In this document: positions 1 through 9,673 of the stretch, piece by piece | Position numbering within the stretch: position 1 is the stretch's first letter | Layout of the letters: each line of letters opens with the position of its first letter | Assembly (NCBI GenBank): GCA_033063855.1 | Contig: CP093829.1 | Location: 940,243-1,004,242, forward strand | Direction of reading: 5' to 3' | Length of the DNA: 64,000 bases | From: Smittia aterrima | Taxonomy: Eukaryota; Arthropoda; Insecta; Diptera; Chironomidae | Program-made: the position numbers and the translations under genes | The notes under the pieces: model-generated | Told to the model about the DNA's origin: nothing | The model's database searches: none | The model's input: only the letters and a program-made list of their open reading frames with translations

Positions 1-1176
1 TCGATTATTATCACAAATTGATTGATGAAGTGCTGGCCCGAAATATTACTCCAGTCGTCACAATTTTTCATTGGGATTTGCCGCAGTGGTTGCAAGACAT
101 CGGCGGATTAACGAATCCAATCTTTGTCGATTACTTTGTCCAATACGCTGATGTTTTATTCAAAGAATATGGAAGCAAGGTATAGACTTATGAATTGTGA
201 GTTGCAAAGCTTTACAATTATTTTCTCGTAGGTGAAAAAGTGGATCACAGTAAACGAGCCTTACAATTATTGCATAATTTCTTATGGATTCGGAAAGTGG
301 GCTCCAGGAATAAAATCTCCAGGTGTAGGAGATTATCTTTGCGGTCACAATCTTCTCCTTGGTCATGCATCAGTTTATCATCTTTACCAAGACAAATACT
401 TTAAGCAATTTGGTGGTGAAGTTGGAATAACTTTGGAGATGACTTATTACCTCGAATCGCCGTTGGTGACTCCAGAAGAATATCGAAGAGCAATGCAGTA
501 TCGTTTAGGATGGTTCGCTGATCCTTTGTTTGGAAAAGAAGGAGGCTACCCGCAAGTGATGGTTGATGAGATTGGAAATCGAAGTTTAATTGAAGGCCGA
601 CCCTTCTCTCGATTTCCACAAATGAGTGAAGAACAGAAAAAGTTCATCAAAGGAACTTCAGATTTCTTCGGAATCAATTATTACACAAGCGCTTTCATTC
701 AAATTGACAAAACAAAGAGAGATCCAAAAGCGGATCCTTCTTGGTTTGCTGATTCAGCAATTCTTGAGTCAACGGATCCAACTTGGAAGAGAGCAGCGAC
801 TTTTTGGCTTTACAGCGTTCCCGAGGGTCTTCGAGGTTTCCTCAATTGGATTCGAACTGAATACAATAATCCACCAGTTCTAGTAACAGAGACTGGCTGG
901 AGTGATGATGGCCGAATGGATGATGATGATCGAATTGATTATTTCAACTCTCATTTGTTGGCAGTCTCGAGAGCAATAAATCAAGACGGTTGCAATGTTG
1001 TCGGTTACACTGCTTGGTCGTTGATGGATAGTTTCGAGTGGAACAGCGGCTACACAATCAATTACGGTTTGTATCATGTCAACTATACGAGTCCTCAGAA
1101 AGAAAGAGTTCCCAAGAAATCAGTCGCGTATTTTCAAGATGTAATCAAGAAAAGAGAAGTTTTTACTCTTTCATAA
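1..1176 (+). CDS. Glycoside hydrolase family 1 beta-glucosidase (myrosinase-like), 5' part outside the window
   Basis: Two exons are visible: one running from the left edge to 179 (frame starts at base 3) and one from 232 to the TAA at 1174-1176. The 52-bp intron has a GTATAG donor and a TCGTAG acceptor. The first exon carries HWDLPQWL, a family 1 substrate-pocket signature. The second opens with the acid/base motif TVNEP, continues with FFGINYYTS, has the nucleophile motif VTETGW (usual form TENG), and ends with the family's YTAWSLMDSFEW block. Both catalytic glutamates are therefore present. Members of this family cleave beta-glucosides and related glycosides and in insects are usually secreted or lysosomal. 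The signal peptide, if any, lies outside the window. The last codons and 3' flank (1158-1214) recur inverted at 3871-3927, between the two Hsp70 genes. Family assignment is secure; substrate is unknown. Confidence 0.93.
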
Positions 1177-1221
1177 TTTGTCTTATCAAACTTATTAGGA
1201 TAAAATAAAAATTATAAATAA

Positions 1222-1309
1222 TTTTCCAGAATATTCCTAATGTTTCTCGAAATAAATGTTTTTGTGTGTTCTCGAACAGTTGCTTCGATTTCCTTCTTTT
1301 CCTTCTCGA
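1222..1309 (+). promoter_or_regulatory. Relic Hsp70 promoter fragment with heat-shock-element sequence, no gene attached
   Basis: This stretch matches the upstream region of the plus-strand Hsp70 gene (about 4031-4133), including the TTCTCGAA heat-shock-element halves and the pyrimidine-rich block between them. It points rightward. It has no TATA box and no Hsp70 start after it; from about 1313 the DNA is instead the inverted 3' flank of the minus-strand Hsp70. I read it as a leftover promoter from rearrangement. Whether it still binds heat-shock factor is unknown. Confidence 0.7.
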
Positions 1310-1537
1310 AATCGAATGTTTTCATGAAACTGTAACATCAAAAAGCTGAAAAGTGAAGAAGATTAAAAACAGTTGAATTCTATTTTAAACGAAAAAACTA
1401 ATTTTTATTTACATTTAAATTCAGGAACTTATAAATTATTTTTTAATTAACATTTAGAATCTTATTTTTTTGGAAATTTTTCAGTTCAACTTTTTTTTTG
1501 AGTTTAATTTTGATTTGTTTTACAAATGGGAAACTTT

Positions 1538-3457
1538 TTAATCGACTTCTTCAACTGTAGGTCCTGAGTGTTGCTGATGAGCTCCAGCAGTTCCCTTTGG
1601 TCCAGCTCCACCATGTAATTTAGCCATGACTGGACCGCAAACTCGTTGCACTTCTTTGAGACGATCCTCGAATTCTTCTTTCTCAGCGAGTGTGTTGGAA
1701 TCGAGCCAAGCAAGTTCAGCTGAACATTTGTCGCGAACCACTTTCTTGTCGTCTTCAGTCAATTTGCCTTCAGGAGCATCATCAACTGCTTGTTTACAAC
1801 CGAAGATGTAAGCTTCCATTGAGTTGCGAGCTTGGATGCGCTTTTGTTGTTTCTCATCTTCATCGCGATATTTTTCTGCCTCTGACAACATTCGCTCAAT
1901 GTCAGCTTTTGATAATCGGCCGCTGTCGTTCTTGATTGTGATCTTCTCTTCTTTGCCAGTCGAGCTATCCTTTGCTGAGACATTCATGATTCCATTTGCG
2001 TCGATGTCGAATGTTACTTCAATTTGAGGAACTCCACGAGGCGCTGGAGGAATGCCAGTGAGATTGAAGTTTCCGAGCAAATTGTTGTCTTTGGTCATAG
2101 CTCGCTCGCCCTCATAAACTTGGATTGTGACTGCCGGTTGGTTATCAGAGTAAGTTGTGAATGTTTGCTTCTGCTTGCATGGAATTGTTGCATTGCGTTC
2201 AATGATCTTTGTCATCACTCCGCCAGCTGTTTCAATTCCCAACGACAATGGAGTGACATCAACCAACAAAACGTCTTGAATCTGTGAACTTGAATCTCCA
2301 TGCAGAATTGCAGCTTGAACTGCAGCTCCATAAGCAACGGCTTCATCGGGATTGATTGACAAGTTCAATTGCTTGCCACAGAAGAAGTCTTGAAGCATTT
2401 TTTGAATCTTTGGAATTCTTGTTGAGCCTCCGACTAAAACCACATCGTCAATTTGTCCTTTGTCCATCTTAGCGTCTCTCAAAGCTTTTTCAACTGGTTG
2501 TAATGTCGATCTGAAGAGATCCATGTTCATCTCTTCGAAGCGAGCTCTTGAAATCTTTGAGTAATAATCGATTCCTTCGTGCAAAGCATCAATTTCAATC
2601 GTGGCCTCGCTTGATGACGACAATGTTCGCTTCGCTCTCTCACATGCTGTTCTCAATCGTCGCAATGCTCGAGCATTTCCACTCAAGTCTTTCTTGTGTT
2701 TGCGTTTGAATTCATCGACGAAATGATTGACCAAACGATTATCAAAGTCTTCACCTCCAAGATGAGTGTCACCAGCAGTTGACTTGACTTCAAACAAAGA
2801 TCCTTCGTCGATGCTCAAGATGGACACATCAAAAGTTCCACCGCCAAGATCAAATATCAAAACATTTTTCTCTCCTTTCAAGTTCTTGTCCAAACCATAA
2901 GCCAATGCTGCTGCAGTTGGTTCGTTAATTATTCGCAAGACATTCAAGCCTGCAATGGCTCCAGCATCTTTGGTGGACTGTCTCTGAGAATCGTTGAAAT
3001 AAGCTGGAACTGTAATGACTGCGTCGGTAATTTTTGTGCCCAAAAACGATTCGGCGGTTTCCTTCATTTTTGTGAGAACCATTGAGCTGACTTCTTCTGG
3101 AGCAAAAGTCTTGATTTCTCCTTTGAACTCGACTTGAAGCTTTGGCTTTCCGCAATCATTGACTACTTTGAATGGCCAATGTTTCATGTCGGCTTGAACT
3201 TTTTCATCATCAAAGCGACGTCCGATTAAACGTTTAGCATCGAAGATTGTGTTTTGTGGGTTCATTGCGACTTGATTCTTTGCGGCATCTCCAATGAGTC
3301 GTTCGCTGTCGTTAAATGCAACATAACTCGGAGTTGTTCTGTTTCCCATCTCGTTGGCAATGATCTCAACTTTTCCATGCTGGTAGACTCCAACGCACGA
3401 GTAAGTTGTGCCAAGATCAATGCCGATGGCTGGTGCAGATTTATTTGCTGATGGCAT
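1538..3457 (-). CDS. Hsp70: Heat-inducible cytosolic Hsp70, left copy
   Basis: An intronless 639-residue chaperone starts [20 protein letters not shown], the N-terminal phosphate-binding loop of the Hsp70 ATPase. The nucleotide-binding domain covers roughly residues 1-385 and contains [14 protein letters not shown] and the [13 protein letters not shown] block. The substrate-binding domain follows, then a lid ending in GPTVEEVD, the EEVD tail that docks TPR co-chaperones and marks cytosolic/nuclear forms. It binds unfolded client segments in an ATP-driven cycle after stress. Lack of introns and the upstream heat-shock elements fit heat induction. It differs from the right copy at only three residues: Asn5 versus Lys, Ile versus Val in the KITDAV segment, and Ser versus Thr in YYSKIS. 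Confidence 0.98.
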   Translation of the reverse strand: MPSANKSAPAIGIDLGTTYSCVGVYQHGKVEIIANEMGNRTTPSYVAFNDSERLIGDAAKNQVAMNPQNTIFDAKRLIGRRFDDEKVQADMKHWPFKVVNDCGKPKLQVEFKGEIKTFAPEEVSSMVLTKMKETAESFLGTKITDAVITVPAYFNDSQRQSTKDAGAIAGLNVLRIINEPTAAALAYGLDKNLKGEKNVLIFDLGGGTFDVSILSIDEGSLFEVKSTAGDTHLGGEDFDNRLVNHFVDEFKRKHKKDLSGNARALRRLRTACERAKRTLSSSSEATIEIDALHEGIDYYSKISRARFEEMNMDLFRSTLQPVEKALRDAKMDKGQIDDVVLVGGSTRIPKIQKMLQDFFCGKQLNLSINPDEAVAYGAAVQAAILHGDSSSQIQDVLLVDVTPLSLGIETAGGVMTKIIERNATIPCKQKQTFTTYSDNQPAVTIQVYEGERAMTKDNNLLGNFNLTGIPPAPRGVPQIEVTFDIDANGIMNVSAKDSSTGKEEKITIKNDSGRLSKADIERMLSEAEKYRDEDEKQQKRIQARNSMEAYIFGCKQAVDDAPEGKLTEDDKKVVRDKCSAELAWLDSNTLAEKEEFEDRLKEVQRVCGPVMAKLHGGAGPKGTAGAHQQHSGPTVEEVD

Positions 3458-3860
3458 TTTGATTTTGTTAATTTCACTTAACTTTCCACTGAATTAATTT
3501 CTTGTTCGATTTTTGAATTTTATTTCTTTAACTTTGAACTTTTTCTTTTAAACTTTTAGCTTTCAAACTTCGTTTGAGTTTTCTTTTCTTGTTTTCTCTT
3601 CGGCGTTTATTTTCAAACTGATTGCTTCGTCGTTGCTTCGCTCGCTATTTATACGAAAACAACGCAATCGAGATATTTGGAGAAACATCGCGAACATTTC
3701 AATTGTTTCGAGAAGGAAAAGAAGGAAATCGAAGCAACTGTTCGAGAACGCAACATTGCACAAAAACATTTATTTCGAGAAACATTAGGAAAATTCTCGA
3801 AAATTCTTTTTTCGTCTTAAACTTTCTCTTTTCTTTTTTCGTGTCGTTGTAAAAAACTTT
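3458..3860 (-). promoter_or_regulatory. Promoter and 5' leader of the left Hsp70
   Basis: Read on the minus strand, a TATAAATA box lies at 3646-3653 and a TCAGT initiator at 3617-3621, leaving a leader of about 162 nt before the ATG at 3457. Upstream are repeated TTC/GAA half-sites, including TTCTCGAA, consistent with heat-shock factor binding. The leader is A-rich, as is usual for insect Hsp70 mRNAs. The layout mirrors the right copy. Confidence 0.88.
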
Positions 3861-3870
3861 TGTAGGAATA

Positions 3871-3927
3871 TAATTTTTATTTTATCCTAATAAGTTTGAT
3901 AAGACAAATTATGAAAGAGTGAAAACT
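3871..3927 (-). pseudogene. Inverted fragment of the GH1 gene's 3' end at the palindrome centre
   Basis: The reverse complement of these 57 bases matches 1158-1214 with one mismatch. It carries the GH1 terminal codons (Thr-Leu-Ser-stop) and part of the 3' flank. It sits just upstream of the left Hsp70 promoter in the same orientation as that gene, so the duplicated unit was GH1 end plus Hsp70 promoter plus Hsp70. Confidence 0.88.
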
Positions 3928-4009
3928 TATTAAAATAGAATAAAAATTATATTTCTCCAAACAGGGTTTTAAGTTTTTTACAACGACACATGAAAAGAAA
4001 TAAAAAGAA

Positions 4010-4382
4010 AAGAGAAAGTTTAAGACAAAAAAATAATTTTCGAGAATTTTCCTAATGTTTTGAAAAATAAATGTTTTTGTGCAATGTTGCGTTCTCGAAC
4101 AGTTGCTTCGATTTCCTTCTTTTCCTTCTCGAAACAATTGAAATGTTCGCGATGTTTCTCCAAATATCTCGATTGCGTTGTTTTCGTATAAATAGCGAGC
4201 GAAGCAACGACGAAGCAATCAGTTTGAAAATAAACGCCGAAGAGAAAACAAGAAAAGAAAACTCAAGCGAAGTTTGAAAGCTAAAAGTTTAAAAGAAAAA
4301 GTTCAAAGTTAAAGAAATAAAATTCAAAAATTGAACAAGAAATTATTTCAGTGGAAAGTTAAGTGAAATTAATAAAATCAAA
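4010..4382 (+). promoter_or_regulatory. Promoter and 5' leader of the right Hsp70
   Basis: TTCTCGAA heat-shock-element sequence lies at 4092-4099 and 4126-4133, followed by further TTC/GAA half-sites to about 4160. TATAAATA is at 4187-4194 and the TCAGT initiator at 4219-4223. The leader to the ATG at 4383 is about 162 nt and A-rich. Confidence 0.9.
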
Positions 4383-6302
4383 ATGCCATCAGCAAAGAAA
4401 TCTGCACCAGCCATCGGCATTGATCTTGGCACAACTTACTCGTGCGTTGGAGTCTACCAGCATGGAAAAGTTGAGATCATTGCCAACGAGATGGGAAACA
4501 GAACAACTCCGAGTTATGTTGCATTTAACGACAGCGAACGACTCATCGGAGATGCCGCAAAGAATCAAGTCGCAATGAACCCACAGAACACAATCTTTGA
4601 TGCAAAACGTTTAATCGGACGTCGCTTTGATGATGAAAAAGTTCAAGCTGACATGAAACATTGGCCATTCAAAGTAGTCAACGATTGCGGAAAGCCAAAG
4701 CTTCAAGTCGAGTTCAAAGGAGAAATCAAGACTTTTGCTCCAGAAGAAGTCAGCTCAATGGTTCTCACAAAAATGAAGGAAACCGCCGAATCGTTTTTGG
4801 GCACAAAAGTTACCGACGCAGTCATTACAGTTCCAGCTTATTTCAACGATTCTCAGAGACAGTCAACAAAAGATGCTGGAGCCATTGCAGGCTTGAATGT
4901 CTTGCGAATAATTAACGAACCAACTGCAGCAGCATTGGCTTATGGTTTGGACAAGAACTTGAAAGGAGAGAAAAATGTTTTGATCTTTGATCTTGGCGGT
5001 GGAACTTTTGACGTGTCCATCTTGAGCATCGACGAAGGATCTTTGTTTGAAGTCAAGTCAACTGCTGGTGACACTCATCTTGGAGGTGAAGACTTTGATA
5101 ATCGTTTGGTCAATCATTTCGTCGATGAATTCAAACGCAAACACAAAAAAGACTTGAGTGGAAATGCTCGAGCATTGCGACGATTGAGAACAGCATGTGA
5201 AAGAGCGAAGCGAACATTGTCGTCATCCAGCGAAGCCACAATTGAAATTGATGCTTTGCACGAAGGAATCGATTATTACACAAAGATTTCAAGAGCTCGC
5301 TTCGAAGAGATGAACATGGATCTCTTCAGATCGACATTGCAACCAGTTGAAAAAGCTTTGAGAGACGCTAAGATGGACAAAGGACAAATTGACGATGTGG
5401 TTTTAGTCGGAGGCTCCACAAGAATTCCAAAGATTCAAAAAATGCTTCAGGACTTCTTCTGTGGCAAGCAATTGAACTTGTCAATCAATCCTGATGAAGC
5501 CGTTGCTTATGGAGCTGCAGTTCAAGCTGCAATTCTGCATGGAGATTCAAGTTCACAGATTCAAGACGTTTTGTTGGTTGATGTCACTCCATTGTCATTG
5601 GGAATTGAAACAGCTGGCGGAGTGATGACAAAGATCATTGAACGCAATGCAACAATTCCTTGCAAGCAGAAGCAAACATTCACAACTTACTCTGATAACC
5701 AACCGGCAGTCACAATCCAAGTTTATGAGGGCGAGCGAGCTATGACCAAAGACAACAATTTGCTCGGAAACTTCAATCTCACTGGCATTCCTCCAGCGCC
5801 TCGTGGAGTTCCTCAAATTGAAGTAACATTCGACATCGACGCAAATGGAATCATGAATGTCTCAGCAAAGGATAGCTCGACTGGCAAAGAAGAGAAGATC
5901 ACAATCAAGAACGACAGCGGCCGATTATCAAAAGCTGACATTGAGCGAATGTTGTCAGAGGCAGAAAAATATCGCGATGAAGACGAGAAACAACAAAAGC
6001 GCATCCAAGCTCGCAACTCAATGGAAGCTTACATCTTCGGTTGTAAACAAGCAGTTGATGATGCTCCTGAAGGCAAATTGACTGAAGACGACAAGAAAGT
6101 GGTTCGCGACAAATGTTCCGCTGAACTTGCTTGGCTCGATTCCAACACACTCGCTGAGAAAGAAGAATTCGAGGATCGTCTCAAAGAAGTACAAAGAGTT
6201 TGCGGTCCAGTCATGGCTAAATTACATGGTGGAGCTGGACCAAAGGGAACTGCTGGAGCTCATCAGCAACACTCAGGACCTACAGTTGAAGAAGTCGATT
6301 AA
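4383..6302 (+). CDS. Hsp70: Heat-inducible cytosolic Hsp70, right copy
   Basis: This intronless 639-residue Hsp70 starts [20 protein letters not shown] and ends with EEVD. It has the same domain order as the left copy: ATPase to about residue 385, substrate-binding beta-sandwich, then helical lid and tail. It is the inverted partner of 1538-3457 and shares its leader and 3' flank up to about 6526. The two start codons are 925 bp apart and the genes are divergently transcribed, as in inverted Hsp70 pairs of other flies. Three amino-acid differences in 639 suggest recent duplication or continuing gene conversion. Confidence 0.98.
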   Translation: MPSAKKSAPAIGIDLGTTYSCVGVYQHGKVEIIANEMGNRTTPSYVAFNDSERLIGDAAKNQVAMNPQNTIFDAKRLIGRRFDDEKVQADMKHWPFKVVNDCGKPKLQVEFKGEIKTFAPEEVSSMVLTKMKETAESFLGTKVTDAVITVPAYFNDSQRQSTKDAGAIAGLNVLRIINEPTAAALAYGLDKNLKGEKNVLIFDLGGGTFDVSILSIDEGSLFEVKSTAGDTHLGGEDFDNRLVNHFVDEFKRKHKKDLSGNARALRRLRTACERAKRTLSSSSEATIEIDALHEGIDYYTKISRARFEEMNMDLFRSTLQPVEKALRDAKMDKGQIDDVVLVGGSTRIPKIQKMLQDFFCGKQLNLSINPDEAVAYGAAVQAAILHGDSSSQIQDVLLVDVTPLSLGIETAGGVMTKIIERNATIPCKQKQTFTTYSDNQPAVTIQVYEGERAMTKDNNLLGNFNLTGIPPAPRGVPQIEVTFDIDANGIMNVSAKDSSTGKEEKITIKNDSGRLSKADIERMLSEAEKYRDEDEKQQKRIQARNSMEAYIFGCKQAVDDAPEGKLTEDDKKVVRDKCSAELAWLDSNTLAEKEEFEDRLKEVQRVCGPVMAKLHGGAGPKGTAGAHQQHSGPTVEEVD

Positions 6303-6526
6303 AAAGTTTTCCCATTTGTAAAACAAGTCAAACTTTAACTCAAAAAAAAAGTTGAACTGAAAAATTTCCAAAAATAATAAGATTTTAAATGTTAATTAGA
6401 AAATAATTTATAAGTTCCTGAATTTAAATGTAAATAAAAATTAGTTTTTCGTTTAAAATAGAATTCAACTGTTTTTAATCTTCTTCACTTTTCAGCTTTT
6501 TGATGTTACAGTTTCATGAAAACATT

Positions 6527-7360
6527 CGAGTTGCCGGCTTTTCCTTTCGCCCACAAAATTCGTTGTTTTTTTGTTTCTACTCAAAGTGAAGTTGTCAGAT
6601 TTAAGATTGATTTCGTTTAAGTTTCGACGAACGCGATTCTTATAAGAATTCTCATACACACTGAATTCGTTATTCAGTTATGTTGATTTCTCTTTACAGT
6701 CGACTATGTAGATTGAGAAAATTACCTTTTTAAGAAGAATTGGTTGATGTTATTTTAGTCAAAATTTATTAAAAGGGAATTTAAAAAATATTCCACTACA
6801 TTTAAAAGACCGACCTAACTCTCTCAATGTGATGTAATCTGATGCAGTATAGACAATGGTCAGGCAAATAAACCCTTCAAGCAAGTTATGTAGGACAAAA
6901 ATCAAAATTGTGGGAGTTCACAAAGAGGTTGTTTTACAACTCTCCCATTGCATCTAAAAGATGCAAGAAGATTTGAAGACTACGTGATCAGGTAAAACTT
7001 TTTTAACATCGCTAAGCCTTTAGCTACCCTTTTTCATTTTTTCAGGGAAGATGCGTCTCGCAGTCTAATTAAATTTTTTATTGCTTTAAATGTCTCGATG
7101 CTTCAAAAATATTTTTAAAGCCTCACTGGACTGAGATTGAAGAAAAATCTGAAACTGTTTCAAGCTGTGCACAAATTTAATGATTATTAGCAATTCTTTA
7201 AGTTTTTGTATAATTTTTTTTATTTATCAATGATAGTTACAAGTTTTCTAAATTTTTAAAGTTTTCTTTCTTAAATCAATGAAATTAGAATATTACAAAA
7301 GTAAATAAATTTAAAGTGAAAAAAATGAAAAAATATTTTTTTTGAAAATTCGAAAAAAAA
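6527..7360. other. Intergenic between Hsp70 and the bZIP gene
   Basis: No coding sequence is recognised. It holds one copy of the dispersed repeat (about 6795-6960) and, near 7219, a minus-strand AATAAA that could serve the bZIP transcript ending at 7361. Confidence 0.6.
6795..6960 (+). repeat. Dispersed repeat, copy 1 (left of the bZIP gene)
   Basis: This copy shares TTCCACTACA, then GCAGTATAGACAATGGTCAG followed by AAATAA, with the copy at about 8886-9045 in the same orientation. Both then carry a short hairpin whose arms are GGGAG and CTCCC or close variants. The copies are diverged, so the ends are approximate. I see no coding capacity. Confidence 0.55.
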
Positions 7361-8464
7361 TTAATTGTGAGAAGCTTTTGATGTCGATGGAGTTGAAGCC
7401 GTTGAAGTCGACGGAGTTGAAGTCTTTGAAGTCGATGGAGTTGGATACGCTGACGATGTGGATGGCACAGAAGCTGCTGGTGTTGAAGATCGTTCGATAT
7501 TTTGCTCCATGAAAACTTTGCAAAGCTTATCATCCCACATTTCCGCCAAGTTTACGGTTGGATAACCAATTTGAGTCATCAAAGTATAGGCGTAATCCCT
7601 GGCGCAAGCAATTTTTCGCTTCAATTCAATGTTCGCCAAAGTCGCAGCGACTGCTTGTTCTTCCAAGATCTTTTCGTAGGTCTTGTTCTTGGAACGTGAA
7701 ACGCGTGCAGCAAAAGTATTCTTAGCACGACGTTCTTGTTGCTCTTGAGTGCGAAGCTCTGAGCCTGGAAAATGACGTTTCATGTTTTCATTATATTCAA
7801 GTTCGACAAAGTCAACCTGACGCTTTGGCTTATTATTGCGGATCATTCGCATACGATCGAGTCGCAATGAAAACATTTTATCTTCCAAAGACATTTCGTT
7901 GGTTTCCTTAATCTCTTCATTTGATTGAACTTCATTTTCCTTCTTCTCATGTGATGATTGGTTTTCGTCATTGCTGTCATCAGAACGAGTTCTCTTGGCC
8001 GAATTTCCTCGCATTGAATCCAAAGGGTTTCGTTTTCCATGTTTGGTTAATTTCAAGCATTGTCCTCCCGAATAAGGTTGAATTTCTCTTTCTACAGCAA
8101 TAAAATTAGCGAACTTAGCAATGAATTTTTCATTGGTTTTTTTGGTTTCCTCTGTGATTTTCGTAGTTTCCTTCGTAGTTTCTTTTGTGACGTTCGTAGT
8201 TTCCTTTGTGACGTTTGCAGTTTCCTCTTCAACGTTTAGGTTCGTGGAGTGTTTCGTCAAAGAATCTACTAAGGTTTTTACCACAATATGTCCCACACCA
8301 CATTCGATGTCTTCACGAGGTATTTCAGTGCCTAATCCTAATGTTGGTTCTAACGGTTTCTCTTCAATGTCAGCTTCAGGTTTGATGAATGCCAATTGTT
8401 GCAATTGTTCATAATTTGATTCATTAATACTTTTAAACATTTTACTGAATTCTTCGGTATTCAT
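7361..8464 (-). CDS. Intronless bZIP transcription factor, family unassigned
   Basis: I chose the ATG at 8464 (367 residues), although the frame is open to an ATG at 8596. A minus-strand TATAAA at 8608-8613 would put transcription start near 8580, downstream of that first ATG. The basic region is NTFAARVSR (Asn at about residue 249), with the exact Asn-x7-Arg-x9-Leu spacing of a bZIP. The zipper heptad positions read Leu-Ala-Leu-Ala-Leu, so it is not a classical all-leucine zipper. Upstream is a run of Thr/Lys/Glu repeats (KETT and variants); the C-terminal 40 residues are Ser/Thr/Pro repeats such as TSTPSTST. It should bind DNA as a dimer in the nucleus. No subfamily can be named from sequence alone. 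Confidence 0.82.
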   Translation of the reverse strand: MNTEEFSKMFKSINESNYEQLQQLAFIKPEADIEEKPLEPTLGLGTEIPREDIECGVGHIVVKTLVDSLTKHSTNLNVEEETANVTKETTNVTKETTKETTKITEETKKTNEKFIAKFANFIAVEREIQPYSGGQCLKLTKHGKRNPLDSMRGNSAKRTRSDDSNDENQSSHEKKENEVQSNEEIKETNEMSLEDKMFSLRLDRMRMIRNNKPKRQVDFVELEYNENMKRHFPGSELRTQEQQERRAKNTFAARVSRSKNKTYEKILEEQAVAATLANIELKRKIACARDYAYTLMTQIGYPTVNLAEMWDDKLCKVFMEQNIERSSTPAASVPSTSSAYPTPSTSKTSTPSTSTASTPSTSKASHN

Positions 8465-8620
8465 TTTTGATTTATCCTGATATATTAATTTTTCTCTCAA
8501 AACTTTTAATTTAAACTGATGATAACTTTTTATTTCACTTCTGAATGCTTGACTTATCAACTTGGGAGCAGAAAACTGTTTGACGAAAGTTCGCAAATTG
8601 CGGTCAATTTATAGGAATTT
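8465..8620 (-). promoter_or_regulatory. Core promoter and leader of the bZIP gene
   Basis: A TATAAA on the minus strand at 8608-8613 predicts transcription start near 8580 and a leader of about 115 nt. This excludes the in-frame ATG at 8596 from the mRNA. It rests on TATA position only. Confidence 0.5.
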
Positions 8621-8885
8621 TCTACTCAACACACTCTCATTACAAACACTCTCTCATAAAAAAGGATTAACTTTTACTCTTATGGGATATATTTTATTGC
8701 TGTCCCTTTTTTTCACAAAAGTTTTTTTTTGAGTCGAAGAGATTGAGAAGAAATTATTTTGATGAGGAAAATTTGTGGAAAACGATATCTATAAAATATT
8801 TCTAAAACTCCTTTCAAAAGAAAATCCTTTTGACTTAGATTTATTTTTGACATAAATATTTTGTCGGTTAAAAACACAACTACAA

Positions 8886-9045
8886 TTCCACTACAATTGT
8901 AAAATATGTCATTACTGCGATCATAAAACTGACCCTCTGCACGCAGCATAGACACTGGTCAGGTAAATAATCTCTTCGGGAAAAATTATTTGGAAAATTG
9001 TCTACCTTAAACTAGGAGTTTACTAAAAAAAGGTTTTACTACCCC
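8886..9045 (+). repeat. Dispersed repeat, copy 2 (right of the bZIP gene)
   Basis: This is the direct-orientation partner of 6795-6960, about 2.09 kb away. The best-matched block is GCAGCATAGACACTGGTCAG followed by AAATAA, preceded by TTCCACTACA. The GGAG/CTCC hairpin follows at about 9020-9050. Confidence 0.55.
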
Positions 9046-9673
9046 TCCTCAAGTAATAAAATATTGGAATTATTCATAAAATAATAATGAAATGTCACAA
9101 ACACTCATAAAATAAACATAATATTATTTCAGTTATTTCAATATTTTTTGAAAATTAGAATTTGCTGGAGATCAAAGTTTTTCTATTCAAAGGACTTTTC
9201 TGCCGAAGATTTTATCAAAACTTGTTGGAAAAAAGAATAGCAAATCGGCTAGTGAGGGAAGCTAGTAATAGCGAATCAAAACGAGTGTTTCACAAGAAGA
9301 AAACAATCATTCATGTTTTGTGATTGTTGAATGTTTCCAAGGTTGAAACATTCTTCTGTGTTTGTGTTTAGTCGTAAATATTTCCCGAGTGAGAACAGTT
9401 CTTGAAATTACAATCCTTCATTTCAATAACAATTCGTTTTGTCTAATTAAGTTCATCGTGTTCTAATCTTTTCTTTAGCTTATTTACCTTGAAGTGACTT
9501 GGAAATAAAAGTTTTTCTCAAGCGAGATCAAATTTCGTGGAAATAATTGAAGCTTCGTGAGTCATTCTTTATTTTTGTTCTCGATGACATAAACAAATTA
9601 TCATTTCACAATGTTTCGTATGTTTCAGCTCATCGATTTTTTTCGGAGTTTAGCGATCGTCTGTGCATGAACA
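9046..9673. other. Intergenic upstream of the F-box gene, with two small perfect hairpins
   Basis: There is no coding sequence. AACAATCA at 9302-9309 pairs with 9321-9328, and GAATGTTTC at 9329-9337 pairs with 9345-9353, giving two adjacent hairpins. The region presumably holds the promoter of the F-box gene, but I see no clear TATA box. Confidence 0.5.

Larger units (their letters stand above)
1313..3898. repeat. Left arm of the Hsp70 palindrome
   Basis: This arm is nearly the reverse complement of 3922-6526. It contains a complete Hsp70 gene with its promoter, 5' leader and 3' flank. The outer edge is the CGAATGTTTTCATG sequence near 1313, matched by CATGAAAACATTCG near 6526. Coding parts are almost identical between arms; the distal promoter parts differ by small indels. 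Confidence 0.88.
3922..6526. repeat. Right arm of the Hsp70 palindrome
   Basis: This arm is the inverted counterpart of 1313-3898. Only about 23 bp (3899-3921) separate the arms, and that spacer holds the reverse complement of the last codons of the GH1 gene. It differs from the left arm near the centre by a short insertion (about 3960-3975). Confidence 0.88.

Noticed and set aside
3622..4277. Short frames within the Hsp70 promoters and leaders
   Set aside because: They coincide with heat-shock elements, the TATA box and leader sequence and mirror each other because of the palindrome.
8465..8596. Longer N-terminus of the bZIP protein (start at 8596)
   Set aside because: The minus-strand TATA box at 8608-8613 predicts transcription start near 8580, so this ATG is probably not in the mRNA.
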